Assembly: GCF_023008405.1 (NCBI RefSeq)
Contig: NZ_CP095376.1
Coordinates: forward strand, 8,660,501-8,724,500
Length of the DNA: 64,000 bases
Direction of reading: 5' to 3'
Source of the DNA: Amycolatopsis sp. FBCC-B4732
GTDB taxonomy: Bacteria; Actinomycetota; Actinomycetes; Mycobacteriales; Pseudonocardiaceae
This document shows, one piece after another, positions 47,761 through 55,196 of this stretch. Numbering within the stretch: the first letter of the stretch is position 1; each line of letters begins with the position of its first letter. Made by a program: the position numbers and the translations under genes. The notes beneath the pieces were generated by a model. The model was not told the DNA's origin. It worked only from the letters and a program-made list of their open reading frames with translations, and made no database searches.

Positions 47761-48291
47761 ATGAAAGGCAAGATCGGGCGGGTCATCGCCCTGGTAGCCG
47801 CCGGCAGTCTGCTCGCGGTCGGAACGGCGGGTATGGCGTCGGCGAGCCCGGACGGGGGCAAGGGTTCCTCCAGCACCCAGGCCCTCGCCGCACAGGTGCT
47901 CCAGATGCGTGACGACCTCACCAAGGTGGCCTACGCGGGCAACGTCGGTGCCACGCGCGGCGACCTCGGGCAGTTCAGCCCGGTGCTCGCGGACATCGCG
48001 GCCGGCAAGCGCTACACCGTCCAGACCGACACCGAGCAGCTCGCCGGCCTGGCCAAAGGCCGGGCGGACGAGTCCAGCAGGCTCCTGACCGACCCGACGG
48101 CGAAGGCGCGCCAGCTGCCGCCGCTGCCGTTGCCCATCCCGTCGCTGCCCGACTTGCCCGGGCCGTTGAAGATCGTCAGCGACCTGGTGAAGGCGCTGCT
48201 CGCGGCCGTCACCGGAATCCTCGGCGGCCTGCTCGGCGGGCTGCCCGTACCGCCGCTGCCGGTGCCCCCGCTGCCCGCACCGGCGGGCTGA
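47761..48291 (+). CDS. secreted proline-rich protein of unknown function
   Basis: The 176-residue product begins MKGKIGRVIALVAAGSLLAVG with a cleavage site near ASAS (about 30). The mature protein has a helical domain (about 40-110) and a C-terminal proline/leucine-rich part (LPPLPLPIPSLPDLPGPL and PVPPLPVPPLPAPAG) around a hydrophobic helix (LLAAVTGILGGLLGGL). Strong AGGAGG and an unusually long leader suggest high expression under control. Function unknown; possibly surface-attached. A terminator follows. Confidence 0.7.
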   Translation: MKGKIGRVIALVAAGSLLAVGTAGMASASPDGGKGSSSTQALAAQVLQMRDDLTKVAYAGNVGATRGDLGQFSPVLADIAAGKRYTVQTDTEQLAGLAKGRADESSRLLTDPTAKARQLPPLPLPIPSLPDLPGPLKIVSDLVKALLAAVTGILGGLLGGLPVPPLPVPPLPAPAG

Positions 48292-48314
48292 CTCCGGCCA
48301 CGGGAAACAGGGGG

Positions 48315-48358
48315 ATCCGGAGCCCGGCGCGGACATTTCTCCGCGCCGGGCTCCGGAT
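48315..48358. terminator. hairpin terminator
   Basis: A perfect 19-bp stem (ATCCGGAGCCCGGCGCGGA) with a 6-base loop lies between the convergent secreted-protein and esterase genes. Confidence 0.85.
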
Positions 48359-48363
48359 TCGGT

Positions 48364-49470
48364 TCAGCCCTTTCCGGCCAATCCCTGTCGCAGCGCGCCC
48401 GCGGTTTCGGCCAGTGCTTCGCGAAACCGCGTGCCGACGCCGGTGAAGTTGATGAACCCGTGGATCAGGTCCTCGTGCCGGCGCAATGCCACCTCGACGC
48501 CCGCCTCGCGCAGCTTCTCCGCGTACGCCTCGCCTTCGTCGCGCAGCGGGTCGAACCCCGCCGTGACGACCAGTGCCGGCGGCAGGCCGCTCAGGTCGTC
48601 CGCGCGCAGCGGGGAAAGCCGCGGGTCGGTCAGGTCGCTGCCCTCCGGCACGTAGTGGCCTTCGAACCACTTCATGTGCACGTCGGTCAGGAACAGGTTC
48701 TCGGCGAACAGGTCCTGCGAGCGGTACCGGTGCGCGAAGTCCGTCGCCGGGTAGATCAGCAGCTGGAACGCCGGCGCCGGGCCGCCGCGCTTGACCGCCT
48801 GCTGCGCGGTGACGGCGGCGAGGTTGCCGCCCGCGCTGTCCCCGCCGACGGCGATCCGCGCCGGGTCGGCGCCGAGGTCGCCCGCCTTCGCCACGGCGTA
48901 GTCGAACGCCGCCAGCGCGTCGTCCGTCGCCGCCGGGAAGGGGAATTCCGGGGCCAGCCGGTACTCGATCGACAGCACCCGCACCCCGGCGTGCTTGGCC
49001 AGGAAGCGGCAGGCGTTGTCGTGGCTCGCGCGGGTGCCGATCACCCAGCCGCCGCCGTGGAAGAACACCAGCAGCGGCGACTTCTCGGGCAGCCCGACGG
49101 GCGTGTAGAGCGTCGCCGGCAGTCCATCCATGCCCCCGCCGCCACCCTCAACGGAGGAGCTGCGCTCCGCTGATCGATTCCCGTCCAGCGTCGGCACATC
49201 CAGCTCGCGCGCTGAGACGGGCTCGACCGGCCGGCCGCTGACCAGGTGCCGGCCCACGTCGAGCAGGGCCCGCGACTGCTCGACCGACCCGCGCACGAGC
49301 TCGGCACGGGCGATCTTCTGCAGCCGGAGCAGCAGCTGGGCGTCGAGCGCGAGGTCCTGGCCGTCGATGCGGACGGTCCGGCCCGCCGCCGCGCGCCGGA
49401 CCGGCGCGGGCAGCCAGAACGCCAGCTGGGACGCGGCCGCCTGGACGCGGACCGGGAGCGGGATCGCCAT
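48364..49470 (-). CDS. alpha/beta hydrolase (HSL-type esterase/lipase)
   Basis: The ATG at 49470 has GGAGGA 5 bp upstream and gives 368 residues. The hormone-sensitive-lipase signature is present: HGGGWVIG (oxyanion hole), GGDSAGGN (nucleophile Ser), DPLRDEG (Asp) and HGF (His). The N-terminal cap of about 100 residues is helical, and an odd low-complexity stretch (SSVEGGGGG) sits before the core. It should hydrolyse short acyl esters. A TTAC-type palindrome upstream may bind a TetR regulator encoded elsewhere. Confidence 0.88.
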   Translation of the reverse strand: MAIPLPVRVQAAASQLAFWLPAPVRRAAAGRTVRIDGQDLALDAQLLLRLQKIARAELVRGSVEQSRALLDVGRHLVSGRPVEPVSARELDVPTLDGNRSAERSSSVEGGGGGMDGLPATLYTPVGLPEKSPLLVFFHGGGWVIGTRASHDNACRFLAKHAGVRVLSIEYRLAPEFPFPAATDDALAAFDYAVAKAGDLGADPARIAVGGDSAGGNLAAVTAQQAVKRGGPAPAFQLLIYPATDFAHRYRSQDLFAENLFLTDVHMKWFEGHYVPEGSDLTDPRLSPLRADDLSGLPPALVVTAGFDPLRDEGEAYAEKLREAGVEVALRRHEDLIHGFINFTGVGTRFREALAETAGALRQGLAGKG

Positions 49471-49503
49471 GGGTTCCTCCTGAGCTTCGGTGCCGCCCCG
49501 GAC

Positions 49504-49523
49504 GTTACTTGTCAGTAGGTAAC
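49504..49523. promoter_or_regulatory. palindromic operator upstream of the esterase gene
   Basis: GTTACTTGTCAGTAGGTAAC has 5-bp outer arms (GTTAC/GTAAC) and partial inner symmetry, like many TetR-family operators. It lies 34 bp before the esterase ATG. Confidence 0.5.
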
Positions 49524-49584
49524 AGGTCCAGGTGTGACCGGGACCTCGGTCCCAGAGTCTGGTCCTCCAGTTAAGTGGAGGGGT

Positions 49585-49590
49585 TAGCCT
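49585..49590 (+). promoter_or_regulatory. -10 box TAGCCT, leaderless start at 49598
   Basis: TAGCCT ends 7 bp before the GTG of the FMN reductase gene; no ribosome-binding site is seen. Confidence 0.5.
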
Positions 49591-49597
49591 GGAAAAC

Positions 49598-50170
49598 GTG
49601 ACTTCAGCCAGGACGCTCAACGTGCTCGGGATCGGCGGCTCGCTGCGGGAGGGCTCGCAGTCCGAACGCGCGCTGCAGATCGCGCTCGGCGGCGCGGCCG
49701 AAGTCGGTGTCCGGACCCGGCTGCTGACCGGCCCGGACCTGGTCCTCCCGTTCTACGACGCCGGCGTGCCGGAGCGCGACGAACGCGCCACGCGGCTCGT
49801 CGAAGCCATCCGGGAGGCGGACGGGATCATCGTCGTCTCGCCCGGTTACCACGGCGCGCTGTCCGGCCTGGTCAAGAACGCCTTGGACTACGTCGAAGAC
49901 CTGCGTGACGACCGCCGCCCATACCTCGACGGCCGCGCGGTCGGCCTCGCCGCCGTCGCGTACGGCTGGCAGGCCGCGGTGACGACGCTGGAGCAGCTGC
50001 GCACGATCACGCACGCGCTGCGCGGCTGGGCCACCCCACTGGGTGGTTCGATCAACTCGGCCGAGACCAAGTTCGACGAAGGCGGTGGCGCGTCGGACGA
50101 GAAGAGTGTCCGGACGCTTCGCCTGATCGGGCGGCAGGTCGCCGAATTCGCGGTGACGCGCACCGCTTGA
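49598..50170 (+). CDS. NADPH-dependent FMN reductase-like flavoprotein
   Basis: The 190-residue flavodoxin-like protein has VLGIGGSLREGSQSERAL (phosphate loop) and SPGYHGALSGLVKNALDYV, the signature of the NADPH-dependent FMN reductase family (SsuE/chromate reductase type). It supplies reduced flavin or reduces quinones. The GTG start appears leaderless. It is followed by Ohr and Dps, consistent with an oxidative-stress neighbourhood. Confidence 0.85.
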   Translation: MTSARTLNVLGIGGSLREGSQSERALQIALGGAAEVGVRTRLLTGPDLVLPFYDAGVPERDERATRLVEAIREADGIIVVSPGYHGALSGLVKNALDYVEDLRDDRRPYLDGRAVGLAAVAYGWQAAVTTLEQLRTITHALRGWATPLGGSINSAETKFDEGGGASDEKSVRTLRLIGRQVAEFAVTRTA

Positions 50171-50307
50171 CGTTTTCACCCGGGTGGGTCCGGGGTAGTC
50201 GATGAACGTGACGCCTGCCATGTGCGGGCACTGTTCCGCGGGTGCGGGATGTTGTGCCCAGTGAGACGCTCGATCGAAGAGCATCCAGAGCAGAAGGCGG
50301 GCTGAGC

Positions 50308-50730
50308 ATGGGTCAGGCGATCTACACCGCGGTGGCGACGGCTCGCGGCGACGGCCGCAACGGCGAGGTCACGTCGTCGGACGGCGTCATCGACGAATCG
50401 CTGGCCATCCCGAAGGAGATGGGCGGCCCGGGCGGGGACAAGACCAACCCCGAACAGCTCTTCGCCGCCGGCTACTCGGCCTGCTTCCACAGCGCCCTGC
50501 AGCTGGTCGCCCGCCAGGCCAAGGTCGCGCTGGCCGACTCGACGGTGACCGCGGAGGTGAGCGTGCTCAAGCAGGACGTCGGCTTCGGCCTAGGCGTCGC
50601 GCTGAACGTGTCGCTCCCGGGCCTCGAGCAGGCGCAGGCCGACCAGCTGGTCGAGCAGGCCCACCAGGTCTGCCCGTACTCCAACGCGACCCGCGGCAAC
50701 ATCGAGGTCGCGCTCTCCGCCACCGTCTGA
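50308..50730 (+). CDS. ohr: organic hydroperoxide resistance protein
   Basis: The 140-residue Ohr/OsmC protein begins MGQAIYTAVATARGDGRNG and has both redox cysteines: Cys59 in FAAGYSACFHSAL and Cys122 in VCPYSNATRGNI. The NPEQLFAAGYSACFHS motif is typical of Ohr rather than OsmC. It reduces organic hydroperoxides with lipoyl-dependent recycling. An AGAAGG site precedes the ATG. The frame is open upstream, but that part is not family-like. No OhrR gene is adjacent. Confidence 0.92.
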   Translation: MGQAIYTAVATARGDGRNGEVTSSDGVIDESLAIPKEMGGPGGDKTNPEQLFAAGYSACFHSALQLVARQAKVALADSTVTAEVSVLKQDVGFGLGVALNVSLPGLEQAQADQLVEQAHQVCPYSNATRGNIEVALSATV

Positions 50731-50771
50731 TCCCCCGTCGTCGAACCAGTCCGAGGAAAGGACCACCAGAG

Positions 50772-51248
50772 ATGAGCAAGTCTCCGATCAAGAGCCCGCT
50801 TTCCGAGGCCGACAAGGAGATCACCGGCAACGCCCTGCAGGCGACGCTGGTCGACTTGGTCGACCTGTCCCTCATCGCTAAGCAGGCGCACTGGAACGTC
50901 GTCGGCGCGAACTTCCGCAGCGCGCACCTGCAGCTCGACGAGCTGGTCAACACCGCGCGCCAGTACGTCGACGAGGTCGCCGAGCGCGCCAACGCCATCG
51001 GCGTCTCGCCGAACGGCAAGGCCAAGACCGTCGTCGAGAGCTCGGGCGCGCCGGACTACCCGGACAACTGGCAGTCCGTCGAGTCCACGGTCGCCGCGGT
51101 CGTCGACATCCTCTCGACGCTGATCGAGCGGCTGCGCGCCCGCATCGACGAGACCGACAAGAGCGACCTCGTGACGCAGGACCTGCTGATCGAGATCACC
51201 CGCGCGCTCGAAGAGGCGCACTGGATGTGGCAGGCGCAGCAAGCCTGA
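50772..51248 (+). CDS. dps: Dps family ferritin-like DNA-protection protein
   Basis: The 158-residue helical protein has the Dps signature: LSLIAKQAHWNVVGANFRSAHLQLDEL (ferroxidase His and Asp/Glu at the dimer interface) and DLLIEITRALEEAHWMWQAQ at the end. It forms dodecamers that store iron and shield DNA. AGGAAAGG lies upstream. It is in the same direction as ohr, 41 bp apart, so possibly co-transcribed. A T-rich terminator follows. Confidence 0.92.
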   Translation: MSKSPIKSPLSEADKEITGNALQATLVDLVDLSLIAKQAHWNVVGANFRSAHLQLDELVNTARQYVDEVAERANAIGVSPNGKAKTVVESSGAPDYPDNWQSVESTVAAVVDILSTLIERLRARIDETDKSDLVTQDLLIEITRALEEAHWMWQAQQA

Positions 51249-51264
51249 CTTTTTTATCGCCACG

Positions 51265-51296
51265 AAAGGGCCGTTCCGGACGGAGCGGCCCTTTTT
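51265..51296 (+). terminator. rho-independent terminator after dps
   Basis: AAAGGGCCGTTCCG pairs with CGGAGCGGCCCTTT around a 2-base loop and runs into TTTTTC, the only classical T-tailed terminator noticed in the window. Confidence 0.9.
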
Positions 51297-51312
51297 CGTC
51301 GGTGGAGGTCAG

Positions 51313-51318
51313 TACCTT
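51313..51318 (+). promoter_or_regulatory. -10 box TACCTT, leaderless start at 51326
   Basis: TACCTT ends 7 bp before the ATG of the glutamate decarboxylase gene, and no ribosome-binding site is seen. Confidence 0.45.
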
Positions 51319-51325
51319 CGGTGGC

Positions 51326-52714
51326 ATGGTGCTGCATCAGGGGAAAACCGACCACCCGGACCGCGCGGGCGGGACGAACCCGCTGTACGCCGGGGCGAAC
51401 CCGGCGCTGGCCGCGGGGTTCGTCATGCCGCACGACAAGCTGCGCGAGGACTCGCTGCCGCCGGACACGGCGCTGCAGCTGGTGCGCGACGAGCTGATGC
51501 TCGACGGCAACGCCCGGCTCAACCTCGCCACGTTCGTCACGACGTGGATGGAGCCGCAGGCGCGCGAGCTGATGGCCGAGTGCGTCGACAAGAACATGAT
51601 CGACAAGGACGAGTACCCGCAGACGGCCGAGCTGGAGCGGCGCTGCGTGAACATCCTCGCCGACCTGTGGCACGCCCCCGACCCGACGGACGTCATGGGC
51701 TGCTCGACGACGGGGTCGTCGGAAGCGTGCATGCTCGCCGGGATGGCGTTGAAGCGGCGCTGGTCCCAGCTCGGGCGCACCGGGAAGCCGAACCTGGTGA
51801 TGGGCGTGAACGTCCAGGTGTGCTGGGAAAAGTTCTGCGAGTACTGGGAGGTCGAGCCGCGGCTGGTGCCGATGGAGGGGGACCGGTACCACCTCTCGGC
51901 CGAGGAGGCCGTGGCGCGCTGCGACGAGAACACGATCGGCGTGGTGGCGATCCTCGGCTCGACGTTCGACGGCAGCTACGAGCCGGTCGCGGAGATCGCC
52001 GCGGCGCTGGACGCCCTGCAGGAGCGCGCCGGCTGGGACATCCCGATGCACGTCGACGGCGCTTCGGGGGCGATGATCGCGCCGTTCCTCGACCCCGGGC
52101 TGGAGTGGGACTTCCGGCTGCCGCGGGTGGCGTCGATCAACACGTCCGGTCACAAGTACGGGCTGGTGTACCCGGGCGTCGGCTGGGTGCTCTGGCGCGA
52201 CCGGGCCGCGCTGCCGTCGGAGCTGGTGTTCAACGTCAACTACCTCGGTGGCGACATGCCGACGTTCGCGCTGAACTTCTCGCGCCCGGGCGCCGAGGTG
52301 GCGGCGCAGTACTACACGTTCGTCCGGCTCGGCCGGGACGGTTTCCGCGCGGTGCAGCAGGCATCGCGGGACGTGGCGACGCACCTGTCTTCGGGCGTCG
52401 AAGCGCTGGGTCCCTTCGAGCTGCTGACCCGCGGCGACCAGCTGCCGGTGTTCGCGTTCACGACCCGCGCGGACGCGGGGTTCGACGTCTTCGACGTGTC
52501 ACGCCGCCTGCGCGAGCGGGGCTGGCTCGTGCCCGCGTACACGTTCCCGGAGAACCGGACGGACCTGGCGGTGCTGCGGATCGTCGTCCGCAACGGCTTC
52601 ACGCACGACCTCGCGGACCTGCTGCTGGCCGACCTCGCGCGGGTCCTGCCGGAGCTGGCGAAGGAGGGCGGCCGCCCGAAGGATCCCGCCAAGGCGACCG
52701 CCTTCCACCACTAG
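51326..52714 (+). CDS. gad: glutamate decarboxylase
   Basis: The 462-residue protein is a class II PLP decarboxylase of the bacterial GadB type: NLATFVTTWMEPQA, GCSTTGSSEACMLAG, HVDGASGAMIAPF and SINTSGHKYGLVYPG, where Lys277 binds PLP. It converts glutamate to GABA, consuming a proton. No glutamate/GABA antiporter gene is adjacent, so the role may be in GABA metabolism rather than acid resistance. It ends in a CTAG shared with the convergent oxidoreductase gene. Confidence 0.93.
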   Translation: MVLHQGKTDHPDRAGGTNPLYAGANPALAAGFVMPHDKLREDSLPPDTALQLVRDELMLDGNARLNLATFVTTWMEPQARELMAECVDKNMIDKDEYPQTAELERRCVNILADLWHAPDPTDVMGCSTTGSSEACMLAGMALKRRWSQLGRTGKPNLVMGVNVQVCWEKFCEYWEVEPRLVPMEGDRYHLSAEEAVARCDENTIGVVAILGSTFDGSYEPVAEIAAALDALQERAGWDIPMHVDGASGAMIAPFLDPGLEWDFRLPRVASINTSGHKYGLVYPGVGWVLWRDRAALPSELVFNVNYLGGDMPTFALNFSRPGAEVAAQYYTFVRLGRDGFRAVQQASRDVATHLSSGVEALGPFELLTRGDQLPVFAFTTRADAGFDVFDVSRRLRERGWLVPAYTFPENRTDLAVLRIVVRNGFTHDLADLLLADLARVLPELAKEGGRPKDPAKATAFHH

Positions 52715-53772
52715 TGCCAGGACTTGGCGCGGGCGTACTGGTCGGGCCAGCGCACGTCGGCGCCGAGAACGTTCGCCGCGCGGAGCGGCCAGTGCGGGTC
52801 GCGCAGCAGGGCGCGGGCGAGGAACACGACGTCGGCCTGGTCGTTCCCGACGATCTCCTCGGCCTGGTGCGGGTCGGTGATCATGCCGACCGCGCCGGTC
52901 GGGAGGCCGGCTTCGGAGCGGATGCGCCCGGCGAACGGAACCTGGTACCCGGGCCCGACGGGGATGTCCGGGTGCGGGGTGTTGCCGCCGGACGAGGTGT
53001 CGATGAGGTCGATCCCGCGCTCGGCCAGCAGCTTCGCGAGCCGGACGGACTCGTCGACGGTCCAGCCGCCCTCGGTCCAGTCGGTGGCGCTCAGCCGGGC
53101 GAAGAGGGGGAGACCGGTCGTCGCCCGCACGGCGTCGGCGATCTCGAGCGCCAGCCGGGTGCGCCCCTCGAAGTCGCCGCCGTAGCGGTCGGTGCGGGAG
53201 TTGGACAGCGGCGACAGGAACTGGTGCACGAGGTAGCCGTGGGCGAAGTGCAGCTCGAGCACGTCGAACCCGACGCCCGCCGCCCGGCGGGCCGCCTCGG
53301 CGAAGGCCTCGGGGAGCGCGGCAACCTCGTCGGTGGTCAGCTCGCGCGGGGTGGCGTACTCGCCGAAGGCCGTCGCGGACGGTCCGACGGTCGGCCAGCC
53401 CCCGTCCTCGGCGGGCACGCTGCCGGGCCCGTCCCACGGCCGCTTGGTCGAACCCTTCCGCCCGGCGTGGGCGAGCTGCATCCCGATGGCGGCGTCCTGC
53501 CCGTGCACGAACTCGACGATCCGGCGCCAGGCGTCGGCGTGCTGGTCGCTCCAGATGCCGGTGTCCTGCGGGCTGATCCGCCCTTCGGGGGTGACGGCGG
53601 TGGCTTCGGTCATGACGAGCCCCGCACCCCCGGCGGCGAACTGGCCGAGGTGCACGAGGTGCCAGTCACCGGGGAATCCCTCGGTGGCGGAGTACTGGCA
53701 CATGGGAGAAACCCAGACCCGGTTCGGCAAGGTAAGTCCACGGACGGTGATCGGGCTGAAGAGTCGGCTCAC
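52711..53772 (-). CDS. NADH:flavin oxidoreductase / old yellow enzyme (YqjM-like)
   Basis: The GTG at 53772 gives 353 residues starting VSRLFSPITVRGLTLPNR, the usual first strand. Landmarks are VSPMCQYSA (the YqjM-type cysteine), LAHAGRKGS, HFAHGYLVHQFLSPLSNSRTDRYGG and VFLARALLRDPHWPLRAA. It is an FMN-dependent ene-reductase for activated C=C bonds. The frame is open upstream, but residues there do not match the family. The stop overlaps that of gad. Confidence 0.9.
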   Translation of the reverse strand: MSRLFSPITVRGLTLPNRVWVSPMCQYSATEGFPGDWHLVHLGQFAAGGAGLVMTEATAVTPEGRISPQDTGIWSDQHADAWRRIVEFVHGQDAAIGMQLAHAGRKGSTKRPWDGPGSVPAEDGGWPTVGPSATAFGEYATPRELTTDEVAALPEAFAEAARRAAGVGFDVLELHFAHGYLVHQFLSPLSNSRTDRYGGDFEGRTRLALEIADAVRATTGLPLFARLSATDWTEGGWTVDESVRLAKLLAERGIDLIDTSSGGNTPHPDIPVGPGYQVPFAGRIRSEAGLPTGAVGMITDPHQAEEIVGNDQADVVFLARALLRDPHWPLRAANVLGADVRWPDQYARAKSWH

Positions 53773-53898
53773 ACTTCGATCAACGACACGCGCCCGCGCT
53801 CTCTTCCCGAGTGGGCCCGCCGGTGACCCGCGCGACCCGAATCCGGCCCCGGTACGTGCCCGCCGTCTCTTCCCGTCGCCAAGGGCTCTACCGGCGAG

Positions 53899-53904
53899 TA
53901 ACGT
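53899..53904 (+). promoter_or_regulatory. -10 box TAACGT, leaderless start at 53912
   Basis: TAACGT ends 7 bp before the ATG of the TIGR03085 gene, which has no ribosome-binding site. Confidence 0.45.
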
Positions 53905-53911
53905 CGACCAC

Positions 53912-54538
53912 ATGGGTGTCGCTGCTGACGAACGCCAGGCCTTGAGCTCCCTCCTCCACGACCTCGGGCCCGACGCGCCCACGTTGTGCGAAGGCTGGAC
54001 CACGCGGGATCTCGCCGCGCACCTCGTCGTGCGGGAACACCGCCCCGACGCCGCGCCCGGGATCATCGTTCCCGCGCTCGCCGGGCACACGCAAAAGGTG
54101 CAGGACCGCTACGCCGCCAAGCCCTGGGGCACCCTCGTCGACCAGGTGCGGAAGGGCCCGTCGAAGTTCTGGCCCACCGCCATCGGCCCCCTCGACGAGC
54201 TCACCAACACCGCCGAGTTCCTCGTCCACCACGAGGACGTCCGCCGCGCGCAGCCCGGCTGGGAACCGCGCCCGGCCGACGCCACCAGGGACGCCGCCGC
54301 GTGGAAGTCGGCCAAGCAGGCCGCCAAGCTCAACCTGCGCAAGGCGCCCGTGGGGGTCACCCTACGGACCCGCACCGGGCAGGAAGCCGCCGTCAAGACC
54401 GGGCCCGATCCCGTCGCCGTGATCGGCGACCCGATCGACCTGCTGCTCTTCGTGTTCGGCCGCGACGCCGTCCGCCTCGAGTTCGAAGGCGACGCGGCCG
54501 CCGTCACGAAGCTGCAGGGTGTGAACCGCGGACTCTGA
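53912..54538 (+). CDS. TIGR03085 family metal-binding (mycothiol-transferase-like) protein
   Basis: The ATG at 53912 gives 208 residues with a DinB-like four-helix start (ADERQALSSLLHDLGPDAPTLCEGWTTRDLAAHLVVREHRPDA) and HHEDVRRA, a His-containing metal site. This matches the actinobacterial TIGR03085 family, related to the mycothiol-dependent maleylpyruvate isomerase fold. It probably uses mycothiol. Its end overlaps the convergent membrane-protein gene by 35 bp. Confidence 0.85.
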   Translation: MGVAADERQALSSLLHDLGPDAPTLCEGWTTRDLAAHLVVREHRPDAAPGIIVPALAGHTQKVQDRYAAKPWGTLVDQVRKGPSKFWPTAIGPLDELTNTAEFLVHHEDVRRAQPGWEPRPADATRDAAAWKSAKQAAKLNLRKAPVGVTLRTRTGQEAAVKTGPDPVAVIGDPIDLLLFVFGRDAVRLEFEGDAAAVTKLQGVNRGL

Positions 54539-55196
54539 GCGTCACCCAGCGGCCCACCGGCAGCGTGACCACGATCGCGGCCAGCACCAGGTGCACGGCC
54601 ATGAACGCGACCGCGGCCGGCACGCTCGGCGGGCCGCCGAGGAACACGATCATGTGCGACGCCCACTTCAGCTCGGTCGGCTTCGTGCCCGCCGCCCAGA
54701 CGTCGTTGAGCGCCCAGAACGTCAGGTCGTTCACGCCCGAGATGACCACCAGGATCGACGCGATCCCGACCTTCAGCACGTTCGCCGTCCGGCCGCCGCC
54801 GAGGCGGTACGCGAGCAGTGCGAACAGCACGATGAACGTCGTCACGAACAGCTCGAACTGGTACACCGGCTGGAAGTCCTGGTCGGGCGAGCGCGCGAAC
54901 CCCTGCACCCGCATCACCAGCTCGGTGTCCAAATAGGACATGTACACGAACACGGCGAACACGATCAAGGCCGGCCCGAAGCGCCCGCGCGGGAACAGCG
55001 AAACCGTCAGCACCGCGAAGACGAACGGGCACAGCTTGAACGCCCAGTCGCCGACGTTGTCCAGCGTCTGGTCCGGCGGCAGCACCACCATGATCAGCAG
55101 CGCGGTGACCACCGCCGGCACGGCGGCGACCAGCCACAGCCACTGCCGCCGCCGGTACAGGGCGGCGACCAGGCCGGGCGATTCCAAGAGCGTCAC
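54504..55196 (-). CDS. integral membrane protein of the carbamoyltransferase operon
   Basis: The GTG at 55196 overlaps the carbamoyltransferase stop (GTGA) and gives 230 residues with about six hydrophobic helices (for example WLWLVAAVPAVVTALLIMVVL and TTFIVLFALLAYRL), with a polar loop after the second or third. No family was recognised. Coupling to the carbamoyltransferase suggests a role in placing or using the carbamoylated product at the membrane. Confidence 0.7.
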   Translation of the reverse strand: MTLLESPGLVAALYRRRQWLWLVAAVPAVVTALLIMVVLPPDQTLDNVGDWAFKLCPFVFAVLTVSLFPRGRFGPALIVFAVFVYMSYLDTELVMRVQGFARSPDQDFQPVYQFELFVTTFIVLFALLAYRLGGGRTANVLKVGIASILVVISGVNDLTFWALNDVWAAGTKPTELKWASHMIVFLGGPPSVPAAVAFMAVHLVLAAIVVTLPVGRWVTLRVRGSHPAAS

